The notes under the pieces were generated by a model, which did no database searches, was not told the DNA's origin, and was given only the letters and a program-made list of their open reading frames with translations. A stretch of 10,809 bases of DNA from Bacillota bacterium (GTDB lineage: Bacteria; Bacillota; Clostridia; Lachnospirales; Lachnospiraceae): positions 1-10,809 of the forward strand of contig JAEYSV010000021.1 of the NCBI GenBank assembly GCA_023434365.1, given 5' to 3'. A program made the position numbers and the translations under genes. Of this stretch, positions 1 through 6,962 are shown piece after piece (position 1 is the first letter of the stretch; every line of letters begins with the position of its first letter).

Positions 1-247
1 TTATATCCTTTTACCAGGCTTGTGCCCTGTACCTCGTTCTTCATCTTTCGATCCCTCGAACTACTAATATGATAACAGTGGTCTTGAACCCTCCAGGCAA
101 ATACCCTGAGATTTTACTCCTCTAAAGCTTTCTCTTTATGTTGCATGATTTCTGCAAATCTGTAGTTGCTATTCAGTTGTCATTGATCTCATCAACGGTT
201 GATAGCAATATATTAGCAGATTAATTTTTACTTGAATAGTAACTGGG

Positions 248-290
248 ATGGTGTATTTTCGTGAAAAGGCACCATAATATGGTGTATTTT
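248..290. repeat. Overlapping inverted and direct repeats (ATGGTG half-sites)
   Basis: ATGGTGTATTTT occurs twice in direct orientation (248-259 and 279-290), with an inverted CACCAT between (270-275). The first copy can pair with CACCAT through a nested stem: ATGGTG (248-253) with CACCAT (270-275), and TTTTC (256-260) with GAAAA (263-267). The second copy pairs with the same CACCAT as the near-perfect palindrome at 270-284. The two hairpins are mutually exclusive. This may be a terminator, a protein-binding array or a mobile-element end; the sequence alone does not decide. Confidence 0.5.
264..284 (-). terminator. Possible weak intrinsic terminator after the operon
   Basis: About 20 bases past the stop of the last small gene, the minus strand carries CACCATA, one base, TATGGTG (270-284). 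This is a perfect 7-bp inverted repeat followed by CCTTTT. The fully paired loop would be too small, so the real stem is probably 6 bp with an ATT loop. The stem is AT-rich and the T run is only four, so termination would be weak. A competing hairpin (248-275) uses the same CACCAT arm. No other terminator-like structure was found at this end of the operon. Confidence 0.35.
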
Positions 291-302
291 TCATTGTTCT
301 TA

Positions 303-590
303 TTATAGTTCCACTTTTCTATACAGTTTTCCTTTTGTATTACCAGTGGTTTCAATCTTACCCTGTTCATATAAATCCGAAAGTAGTTCCTTAATGCGAG
401 TCTCTTTTAGCTCCACTACACCTACAAATTCAGAAGCTTTATACCAGATATCTGGTTGCATTGCTTCCAAAATTGCCATATAGTTTTCTAATGTTTTTTT
501 CGTCACTTTTTTTTCGCCGCTTTTATTCGCCGCTTTTATTCGCCGCTTTTTTCTCACTTGCTTTCTTCTCTTGTTTTTTACTAAATTCAA
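303..590 (-). CDS. Small lysine-rich winged-helix protein, possibly frame-disrupted
   Basis: The last gene of the minus-strand run encodes up to 95 residues. Residues 1-32 are very basic. Residues 35-95 look like a winged-helix DNA-binding module: helices around ENYMAILEAM and ASEFV, a recognition-helix-like ETRIKELLSDLYEQGKI, then a wing ending KGKLYRKVEL. Similar C-terminal modules occur in bacterial regulators and nucleic-acid enzymes; I cannot assign a named family. The TTG start at 588-590 is weak, with only a GTGGG upstream. An ATG lies exactly after the upstream gene's TAA (605-607), but its frame stops after six codons at TGA (587-589). Removing one T and one copy of the 13-bp repeat would give a continuous, more natural protein starting MWDPNTEFSKKQEKKASEKK. 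I infer a recent frame disruption or phase-variable N-terminus. It may be co-transcribed with the restriction genes, but its role there is unknown. Confidence 0.5.
   Translation of the reverse strand: MNLVKNKRRKQVRKKRRIKAANKSGEKKVTKKTLENYMAILEAMQPDIWYKASEFVGVVELKETRIKELLSDLYEQGKIETTGNTKGKLYRKVEL
515..550. repeat. 13-bp tandem repeat inside a coding 5' end
   Basis: The unit CGCCGCTTTTATT occurs perfectly at 515-527 and 528-540, followed by a partial third copy from 541. A T8 run (507-514) lies next to it. Because 13 is not a multiple of three, every gain or loss of a unit changes the reading frame of the small winged-helix gene. The same motif is therefore read in three frames in the present sequence. 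Such arrays change length by slipped-strand mispairing. Confidence 0.85.
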
Positions 591-607
591 GTATTAGGAT
601 CCCACAT

Positions 608-1762
608 TTATTTAATATGGTAGAATCCCAAAAGAATTTCAACAGTAAGTTCTGTACCATTTTTCATAGTACCTATGCCTGCATCTATAATCTCTTGATG
701 CCTATCTTCCCATAACTTACGAATTACAACTTCTGCATCTGCTCCATAATGAATCAGATTATGGCAGTGACTACAGAGAGATACAATATTTGCCTGAACA
801 TCAAGTGATTTTTCAAATAAGTCATCATATTTTAAAGGTATCAGATGATGGGGCTCTGTATAATTAATAGGCTGTTTTTTTCGTAAAAATAATCCATGAG
901 CATTATCAAATTCACACAAGTATCCCGCTCTGGTTAATGCTTTATTGGCTGTATCTTTATCTCTATTGGGAACAGTTCTTCCACCAACATTATGTCCAGG
1001 TTTTTTATCTTCTGGCTGAGGTACGTATGTATCCATATCCGTACTGATTTCCTGATTAGCCAATTCTGCAAGCAATTCATGCTCTGCATCATCATTTAAT
1101 TCTTCATTTTCAGCATCAATATCAATTTCTATTTTCCATGTATCAGTCTTTCGCAGTTCAAATGGATAAGTCAGCGTATCCAGCTCAAAATACTTATTGT
1201 TCTCCTCAATATGCTCACCATTAAAATACATTTCAAAGTTATCTGCATTCTGGCTAATCATAAGATTACCTATTACCCCTTGATATTTTGCCTGCATCTC
1301 ACACGTTGTTGGAGAAGTTCTTTGAATTTTACCAGATGTCACATTTCTTATCATAATATCTGTAAACTGATTATAATCAAGCACCTCTACTTTTTCTTTT
1401 GATTTGCCAACAAAATATGCAGAGTTTAACTTTCGTGCATATTCTATGAAATATTGTTTTGCTCCAACATTCTCAACCTTTTGGAAAATTAGATTATCAC
1501 CTGGTTTCAAATCATGCTTTGATGCATATCTCCCGATAGGAGTCACTCTATCATTTGGCGTGGTTCCATTTGAAGTATAGTCTACATAATGAATCGGAAA
1601 CACTTCTGTATCATCCTTGTCCTGAAAATTCTGTTCTTGTCCAGCTACCTCAAAAAAATCCACTAATGACTTTTGTGCATTTTTTGTCACAACCAAACCG
1701 CCATGTGAGCCGGATTCAGCCAAATCTGTTCTGTTCAATATTTTCGAAATTGTTATTTTCAT
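608..1762 (-). CDS. HNH restriction endonuclease with N-terminal B3/EcoRII-N-like domain
   Basis: This 384-residue cytoplasmic protein appears to join a sequence-reading domain to an HNH nuclease. Residues 1-110 carry ILNRTDLAESGSHGG and, at 77-96, IGRYASKHDLKPGDNLIFQK. Both closely match the 206-residue protein encoded at 4668-5288 and recall the N-terminal effector-binding domain of EcoRII and related B3-like pseudobarrels. An acidic linker (about 211-250) follows. The C-terminal HNH core is visible as Cys283, the EPHHLIPL segment with His305/His306, Asn325, then CSHCH (Cys330, Cys333) and His338. The four cysteine/histidine positions suggest a zinc-supported beta-beta-alpha-metal fold. The ATG follows GGAGGG by about six bases, and the preceding gene ends 14 bases upstream. 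Context says it is a restriction effector protected by the upstream methyltransferases. Its recognition sequence cannot be read from the protein. The nuclease assignment is firm; the B3-type fold is inferred from motif resemblance. Confidence 0.85.
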   Translation of the reverse strand: MKITISKILNRTDLAESGSHGGLVVTKNAQKSLVDFFEVAGQEQNFQDKDDTEVFPIHYVDYTSNGTTPNDRVTPIGRYASKHDLKPGDNLIFQKVENVGAKQYFIEYARKLNSAYFVGKSKEKVEVLDYNQFTDIMIRNVTSGKIQRTSPTTCEMQAKYQGVIGNLMISQNADNFEMYFNGEHIEENNKYFELDTLTYPFELRKTDTWKIEIDIDAENEELNDDAEHELLAELANQEISTDMDTYVPQPEDKKPGHNVGGRTVPNRDKDTANKALTRAGYLCEFDNAHGLFLRKKQPINYTEPHHLIPLKYDDLFEKSLDVQANIVSLCSHCHNLIHYGADAEVVIRKLWEDRHQEIIDAGIGTMKNGTELTVEILLGFYHIK

Positions 1763-1776
1763 GTAATCCCTCCATG

Positions 1777-3003
1777 TTACACAAACTGCTCTATTTTATC
1801 TGCCAGTTTGATAATTTCCTCTTCATTTTGTCTTGTACTTATTTTCATTAAATACTTAATGTCAATTACAATTCCCTGAACCTTCTCATAAGACTTACGA
1901 TTTTGCTTCCAATCGCCATAAGCCTCCCCAACTCTTAACACATTAATATCTGTTTTCCATCTTTGACTTAATGAATTAAATGGCATCAAGAAAGCATTAT
2001 ATACTTTAAAATCTTCTCCATATATTTTCTTAAACTTGTCATGTTTAGCAATATATTCACCATAAGTTATCTGCTTATTAATAGATGTTGATTCTGGCAG
2101 ATCTCCTACTCTCCCAGTAGCTCCATATTTATAATATTTGGCATCAAGAACATATACAGTGCCATTACATACCATAATGGTATCTGGCTCCAGTGAAGCA
2201 TTGGGATGCTCTTGCCCCGTAATATTCCAATATGTTTTAGGAAAATATTCTTCTTTTCCAGTAATTCCGTAAACTTTATCTATCATTGATTCCCACACAT
2301 ATTCGAATCTGTAAGTTCCATACCTGAAATTCTTTTTTGATTCTTCCGATCCCTGATAATCTATAATTGCGAGCATACTTATAAACAATGCTTTATTTTT
2401 ATCATTAAAGGTATTTGCTATCTTCTCTCTCAATACAGTCCGAAACAATTTTTCATTGTATTTTAGTTTTGGTCTTTCTGGAATACTTGATGTAAACAAC
2501 CAGCCAATTTTTGAGAAACTTTCATAAACACAAAACTCATGAACCAATGTTATTATTTCATCATTATTTACCGTATTTTTCTTTGTAACAAAATCTAAAT
2601 AGTACGCATTGTCATTCTGGATATATGCTTTCTGCGTTTTTATCGTTCTGTTCCAATCTATCTTTCCTCGTTTTGCAATATTATATATCACTTCACGTTC
2701 CTTATAATATCCTCTTGAATAAAAGTCATATATAACTGCCATATATGCCTGAATAGGAAATGCCGTATCATTGTATACTTTATGCCCCTCGGTAACTTCA
2801 GAATCTTTTTTGGCAGTCGTTGTTCTAATTGTGTTTAATAACAGTAAAATATCTTTTCGTAACTCTTTATCATCTTGAGAAATACTATAACCCAGTGGAA
2901 AATTTACACTTATATCATTATTTTCACACTTAATTCCAACAAATACATCTGTATCCCAGTTTGTATTGACTCGACATTTATCACGTATGCTAAACTGGCC
3001 CAT
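1777..3003 (-). CDS. LlaJI-type (McrC-like) PD-(D/E)XK restriction endonuclease
   Basis: This 408-residue protein is the likely nuclease partner of the McrB-type GTPase encoded just upstream. Near the C-terminus it has a PD-(D/E)XK core: Glu234 in a helix (RFEYVWE), Asp274 in EPDTIM, and Asp287-Ala-Lys289 in VYVLDAKYYKYG. These are followed by SINKQITYGEY, typical of the nuclease subunit called R2 in LlaJI of Lactococcus. The N-terminal 200 residues lack an obvious catalytic motif and probably contact the AAA+ ring, as the McrC N-domain does. In McrBC-type systems the motor binds at a recognition site, uses GTP, and recruits this nuclease to cut DNA. The ATG is preceded by a purine-rich stretch (GGCGGTGGGATAA). 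The gene starts 32 bases after the GTPase gene ends. Assignment to the LlaJI family is from recalled sequence patterns; the nuclease fold itself is well supported. Confidence 0.85.
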   Translation of the reverse strand: MGQFSIRDKCRVNTNWDTDVFVGIKCENNDISVNFPLGYSISQDDKELRKDILLLLNTIRTTTAKKDSEVTEGHKVYNDTAFPIQAYMAVIYDFYSRGYYKEREVIYNIAKRGKIDWNRTIKTQKAYIQNDNAYYLDFVTKKNTVNNDEIITLVHEFCVYESFSKIGWLFTSSIPERPKLKYNEKLFRTVLREKIANTFNDKNKALFISMLAIIDYQGSEESKKNFRYGTYRFEYVWESMIDKVYGITGKEEYFPKTYWNITGQEHPNASLEPDTIMVCNGTVYVLDAKYYKYGATGRVGDLPESTSINKQITYGEYIAKHDKFKKIYGEDFKVYNAFLMPFNSLSQRWKTDINVLRVGEAYGDWKQNRKSYEKVQGIVIDIKYLMKISTRQNEEEIIKLADKIEQFV

Positions 3004-3035
3004 TTATCCCACCGCCTCTCCGACAGACATACAAC

Positions 3036-4664
3036 TTAGTTTTCTTCCTCTTTCTGCATCTCTTTAATCATTTTCTGATATACCTCAGGTTTTAAGACGG
3101 AACTTAGTTTATCTGCGGTTGCTTCTTCATATGTTTCGATAACTTTTTCAAGTGACTTAAAACGCTCGTCAAATACAGAATCTTTTTCCATTTTGAATGC
3201 GTCATCCCATAAGTATTTCAAAACCTTTTCAGGAAACTTATTTGATGACAATTCATTTAACTTTACAAAATAGGCACCTAATCTCTTATCCTCCGAACTT
3301 GCCATATCAATATTTATGTCCATAACCATATCATTAATAACAACTGCGAAAGCACCCCAATGGATTTCTGTTCCTTCAATTTTATTTTTTGCATGTCCTG
3401 CAGCCAACACATCATTCTTCATATGACGCATATTCCATCGTCTCTGAAAAGCAGTATCTAATGTAAACACATTCTGATCAGCAGTATTCATTGTTGCAAG
3501 TATCCACATATTTGATGGAATACGAATTTCCTGATCCGCTTTACCAAAAACTGCAGTAGCAACATCATAATTTGATATTGCATATTCACTTTCACCATAT
3601 TCTGATGGATCAAACTTATGACTGTCTTCGGTCTTTCGATCTAGTAATTGAAATATTTCACCAAATATTGCCGGTGCATTTCCTCTATTAATTTCTTCTA
3701 TAATCAGATAATAATCTCTTTCAGGATTATGCCAAGCCTTTTTGAGCATGTTGGTAAAAGGTCCTGGAGTGAATATATACTTAAGTTGTCCCTCTTCCAC
3801 TCTTGGTAAAATCTGACCAACAAAGTCTGAATATGTATAATCAGGATGAAATACCACTCTTTGCATTCTTGTAGCATCATCGCAATATTTTTCTTGTATC
3901 TCGTGACTTTTACCAACCCCCGGTACACCATACAGTAAAACATTCTCTGCACCAGTCAACCGTTCAACATTCAACTTATTCTCTAATAGATAAATAAGAA
4001 ATCTTTCATAATTTGTCATGCCCTGATCTGAAGCAAGTCCAGAATTAGGACTTTTTTCCTTCCGCTCATTCTTGTAGTTTTGGTACTCGTCACTATCTTT
4101 TATCGCCTGAGCTACAGCTCTGTACTCTTCAACATCAGAAATAAAATAAACATCCTTTTCAATTACTCCTGATTCAGTCATTTTCTCAGACAGTATTTCC
4201 AAATCTCTCACTTGTCGAGTTGATTTCAGTTGCAATACATCTACAATATATTGCTCAAACTGTTCTTTCAAACTTACCATATCATCATCGTCTGACTTAT
4301 TGCAAATATCTCCAATCCCTAAAATCATTTTTTTGCATAATTCATTAAATTGCTCTGCTGAGATCTCCGCTAAATATTCATCTTCTATATTTGCATTTAT
4401 CATTTGAAAAGGCACTATTTTTGCAACTTCTAATTTTTTTTCCAGATCTATAACACCATTTTTTGCTGATATAACTTTCATATAAATATTGACCCCAGAT
4501 AATGGTGACCTTCTATATACTAATATGTTATCTCCTGGTTTAATAACATCAAGTACTGATTCATTATTTTGAACTGAAAATCCAAATGAGAATGCTTTAG
4601 TTGAATCCATTTTTGTAAAAGTATCCTGAAAAGAATCTACTGATAATATATAATATTTTTCCAT
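3036..4664 (-). CDS. McrB-type AAA+ GTPase subunit (LlaJI R1-like) with EVE/PUA-like N-domain
   Basis: This 542-residue protein is the motor of a McrBC/LlaJI-type restriction complex. The AAA+ core spans about residues 235-470. It has Walker A GVPGVGKS at 246-253, the FHPDYTYSDFVG segment after it (272-283), Walker B LIIEEINRGN at 320-329, the McrB-family signature MNTAD at 392-396, the arginine-containing AFQRRW at 405-410, and RLGAYFV near 461. MNTAD marks GTP-using McrB relatives among the AAA+ proteins. Residues 1-90 are beta-rich, with IKPGDNILVYRR followed by IYMKVISAKNG, resembling an EVE/PUA-like base-binding domain. Residues 130-215 look helical and may be a linker. Known LlaJI R1 carries a B3-like domain in the same chain; here that kind of domain is a separate protein ending three bases upstream. 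GGAG inside the end of the upstream gene serves as the ribosome binding site, so the two are probably translationally coupled. The N-domain assignment is tentative. Confidence 0.88.
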   Translation of the reverse strand: MEKYYILSVDSFQDTFTKMDSTKAFSFGFSVQNNESVLDVIKPGDNILVYRRSPLSGVNIYMKVISAKNGVIDLEKKLEVAKIVPFQMINANIEDEYLAEISAEQFNELCKKMILGIGDICNKSDDDDMVSLKEQFEQYIVDVLQLKSTRQVRDLEILSEKMTESGVIEKDVYFISDVEEYRAVAQAIKDSDEYQNYKNERKEKSPNSGLASDQGMTNYERFLIYLLENKLNVERLTGAENVLLYGVPGVGKSHEIQEKYCDDATRMQRVVFHPDYTYSDFVGQILPRVEEGQLKYIFTPGPFTNMLKKAWHNPERDYYLIIEEINRGNAPAIFGEIFQLLDRKTEDSHKFDPSEYGESEYAISNYDVATAVFGKADQEIRIPSNMWILATMNTADQNVFTLDTAFQRRWNMRHMKNDVLAAGHAKNKIEGTEIHWGAFAVVINDMVMDINIDMASSEDKRLGAYFVKLNELSSNKFPEKVLKYLWDDAFKMEKDSVFDERFKSLEKVIETYEEATADKLSSVLKPEVYQKMIKEMQKEEEN

Positions 4665-4667
4665 CTT

Positions 4668-5288
4668 CTATCGCTCCATCTCAAAAATATATTTTTTCCA
4701 GCCATAAAATCCAGATATGAAGATTTTATTGTCCATTATCTGTATTTCTACAACCTCTTTACCTCCATACTCTTCCAACAGACTACGTCCAGATATTCGG
4801 ACATCATAAAAATCTGTTTCTTCCGGAGAATCATTTCTCTTTTTCTCGGATCTCAAATACTCAACATCAACATCAATATCCATCAAAGAAATATTTTCCT
4901 TGAAACGGTTAAGTCTATCTGGCGTTAGTATTTCAAACCCATACTTGGATTTTTGTATAACCAGATTTTCTATATATTTATTTGTATAAATCAAATATCT
5001 TGTTTGAGATTCTGTAATTTGTTTTTCAAAAATAATCTCATCTCCAGCAGATAAGTCCTGATTTCTATAATATTGACCTAATCCAACAATACGTTTTTCT
5101 CTGCCAACTGTATTTCTTACCGTAACTTTCTCCCCATTGTATTTATCAGTAAATTCAATAGGTATATTCTGTTCTTCGAAAATACTTGTCACATCCAAAT
5201 CATTTGGTACGAGTACGTAAGTATCATGAGTACCACCTTTGCCTAATTCTGTATTGTTTAATTTTTTAACTATTTGAATTATCTTCAC
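4668..5288 (-). CDS. Stand-alone B3/EcoRII-N-like DNA-recognition protein
   Basis: This 206-residue protein has no visible nuclease motif. Residues 8-28 (around LNNTELGKGGTHDTYV) and 68-89 (GLGQYY, then DLSAGDEIIFEK) match the N-terminal half of the HNH nuclease at 608-1762 and resemble the effector-binding domain of EcoRII-type enzymes. The similarity continues weakly through residues 97-125, so the two are paralogous DNA-recognition domains. The second half (about 130-206) is mixed alpha/beta with no family I recognise. The start is GTG at 5286-5288, preceded by GGGATGG. The gene sits directly before the McrB-type gene, only three bases between stop and start. I infer it is a specificity subunit that directs the GTPase to DNA, the role a fused N-domain plays in LlaJI R1. 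Physical interaction is not shown by sequence. Confidence 0.72.
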   Translation of the reverse strand: MKIIQIVKKLNNTELGKGGTHDTYVLVPNDLDVTSIFEEQNIPIEFTDKYNGEKVTVRNTVGREKRIVGLGQYYRNQDLSAGDEIIFEKQITESQTRYLIYTNKYIENLVIQKSKYGFEILTPDRLNRFKENISLMDIDVDVEYLRSEKKRNDSPEETDFYDVRISGRSLLEEYGGKEVVEIQIMDNKIFISGFYGWKKYIFEMER

Positions 5289-5318
5289 AAAAACACCATC
5301 CCTTTTATAGCTATATAC

Positions 5319-6944
5319 TTATTGAATATCGTAAGATTTCAAAATAATTCTGTTCATTAATTCTTGTCTAATACCATTAAGTCTATTTTCAAAAAAAGTA
5401 TTGTAGTCATCTTTCCATATTCCAAAATCATCTACATCACTGATCAAATGCGTTTTCATAGTACTTACTAAGTTTGCATTTTCATCTTTGAATTCATTCA
5501 TATATGCCGATGGCGCCTTGTCTCTAATTCTATTTTTGTTTAGATACCCATCAACAATCGTTATGTTAGCAATATGATTAACAAGTTCATCCGAAATAAG
5601 TGCCTGATTTTTTTTCATGTAAGCTTTAGGAAAAAAATGATGATAATTCTTACTATTCGATTGGCTAAGCCATGCATTATCTATCACAACTTCTGCACCA
5701 TCTGCGAATGATTTTGGATGTTGTGCTGCTAAAATACAAATCAAGCCTTTAATGTATGCACTGCTTAATGAAAACTCGCCATTTCTTTTTATACTATCAT
5801 AACTAATATCAAGGGGTTCTAAATTTTTAGAATCCGGCTCCTTATTTTGTAAAACTGGCTCTACTACATGGGAAATATCTAATGCAAGTTTACCCTCAAC
5901 ACCTTCAGTGAATCTTTTTGTCAAAACACATCTCCAAAAGTAATCTTGAAGACAACGTGCATTTATTCCCGCAGGCTTAGTACCATTTTTATAAAAATAA
6001 TACACAAATGGTACTAACAGTGCATCGTATGGCAATAACTTAGAAACTGGTATCCCAAAAAAACCTTTAAAATAGTCTATTGCTTCATCAAAAGCTTTAT
6101 CTACTTTATCCCAAACATTAATGAAATCCTCTTTTCTTATGCTCAAGATATCTCTACGCCTACATGTTTTTTGAATACACAACGATACCACCTGAAGAAC
6201 ACTCTGATGTGGAACTGTATCAAAATTCACATTTTCCCATTTTTCTAGTTGTAATTTTCTTTTTTCAAATAAGTCAAAATTCTTATCTTCGTCATATGTT
6301 TTAGCGCACATTATTTCAAACACACTTAAACTTTTTCCAGTAGTATTAATTCTAGTGAAAATTTCTGTTGCTATATCAAGAGGTGCGTCTTGTATCTCGA
6401 TTGTCGAAAAGGCATAATTATTTATGCGCTTTTTATATTCATCTATTCTCTCCAACGATAGGTTATTCGAGCTATATCTGGAGAAAATCATTGCCACCCC
6501 CCCTGATAATAAATCCTTTAATGAAATATATTCATCTGATTTTAGTCCATCTACATCCAAAAGAATAATCGGGTCATCTTCCGTTGATTTTAAATCAATA
6601 TATAACGCACTGTAATCATCATTTCCTATTACAACGCCCTTGATACAAGCATAAATACTTGTAATTCTTTGTTGTCCATCAAGTACATAATTGACATAAT
6701 CATTTGCAGGTGAAATAGGAAGCGTTAACCCTCCAATATTTTTAACTGTTCGTAATCTATCTTTTGTTTTCCAAAATGTGAAAGCTCCAATAGGATAGCC
6801 TTTAATTATACTATCTAACAATTGTGCTGCAGCTCCAATACTCCACACAAAATCTCTTTGAAACTGCGGGATCTTTAATTCACCATTCTCAATTTGATAA
6901 ATTATTCCATCAATATTTATAGTAGTTGGATTAGATCTAAGCAT
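5319..6944 (-). CDS. DUF262/DUF1524 protein, GmrSD-type nuclease family
   Basis: This 541-residue protein carries the hallmarks of DUF262 proteins. They are IPQFQRDFVW at 25-34, the nucleotide-linked DGQQR at 89-93, and FTRINTTGKSLSVFE at 196-210. The C-terminal part has an HNH-like segment, YHHFFPKAY at 434-442, with a following NHIANITIVDGYLNKNRI and APSAYM, the pattern of DUF1524 (His-x-x-Pro type) nucleases. Family members include GmrSD, which degrades glucosylated-cytosine phage DNA using a nucleotide, and BrxU. The usual length is about 550-700 residues, so this one is complete. The ATG has an excellent TGGAGGTG site. It follows the second methyltransferase gene by 18 bases and precedes the B3-like gene by 30, so it is embedded in the operon, not appended. 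Whether it acts alone as a modification-dependent nuclease or with the LlaJI-type complex is unknown. A G7 run within codons 147-150 could slip. Confidence 0.85.
   Translation of the reverse strand: MLRSNPTTINIDGIIYQIENGELKIPQFQRDFVWSIGAAAQLLDSIIKGYPIGAFTFWKTKDRLRTVKNIGGLTLPISPANDYVNYVLDGQQRITSIYACIKGVVIGNDDYSALYIDLKSTEDDPIILLDVDGLKSDEYISLKDLLSGGVAMIFSRYSSNNLSLERIDEYKKRINNYAFSTIEIQDAPLDIATEIFTRINTTGKSLSVFEIMCAKTYDEDKNFDLFEKRKLQLEKWENVNFDTVPHQSVLQVVSLCIQKTCRRRDILSIRKEDFINVWDKVDKAFDEAIDYFKGFFGIPVSKLLPYDALLVPFVYYFYKNGTKPAGINARCLQDYFWRCVLTKRFTEGVEGKLALDISHVVEPVLQNKEPDSKNLEPLDISYDSIKRNGEFSLSSAYIKGLICILAAQHPKSFADGAEVVIDNAWLSQSNSKNYHHFFPKAYMKKNQALISDELVNHIANITIVDGYLNKNRIRDKAPSAYMNEFKDENANLVSTMKTHLISDVDDFGIWKDDYNTFFENRLNGIRQELMNRIILKSYDIQ
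6497..6503. repeat. C7/G7 homopolymer inside the DUF262 gene
   Basis: Seven consecutive Cs on the plus strand (seven Gs in the coding strand) encode part of Ser-Gly-Gly-Val at residues 147-150. In a gene this AT-rich the run stands out. A one-base slip would truncate the protein to roughly a third of its length, removing the nuclease-like end. Confidence 0.6.
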
Positions 6945-6962
6945 AAAACACCTCCAAAATTA

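Larger units (their letters stand above)
1..302. other. Left-end non-coding stretch, possibly a decayed mobile-element gene
   Basis: I see no intact gene in the first 302 bases. On the minus strand there are short protein-like fragments that change frame and are cut by stops. One ends STVDEINDN-stop, the next reads LNSNYRFAEIMQHKEKALEE-stop, and the last ends GTGHKPGKRI with TAA at positions 1-3. This succession resembles a degraded coding region or the non-coding tail of a mobile element. I cannot name the family, and the fragments may be chance. The only clear structure is the hairpin cluster at 248-290, listed separately. Confidence 0.3.

Noticed and set aside
461..715. Plus-strand open frame rich in Phe, Leu and Ser that looks like a membrane protein
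   Set aside because: Antisense of lysine- and glutamate-rich codons gives such phenylalanine-rich shadows; it spans two real genes on the other strand.
1211..1851. Plus-strand open frames over the HNH and LlaJI-type genes
   Set aside because: They are antisense to strongly supported coding sequence, with no ribosome binding sites or domain content.
3704..3952. Open frame inside the McrB-type gene, same strand
   Set aside because: It is fully contained in a frame with clear AAA+ motifs (Walker A and B) and shows no domain of its own.
6368..6615. Two plus-strand open frames over the DUF262 gene
   Set aside because: They overlap each other in different frames and oppose a gene with clear motifs.
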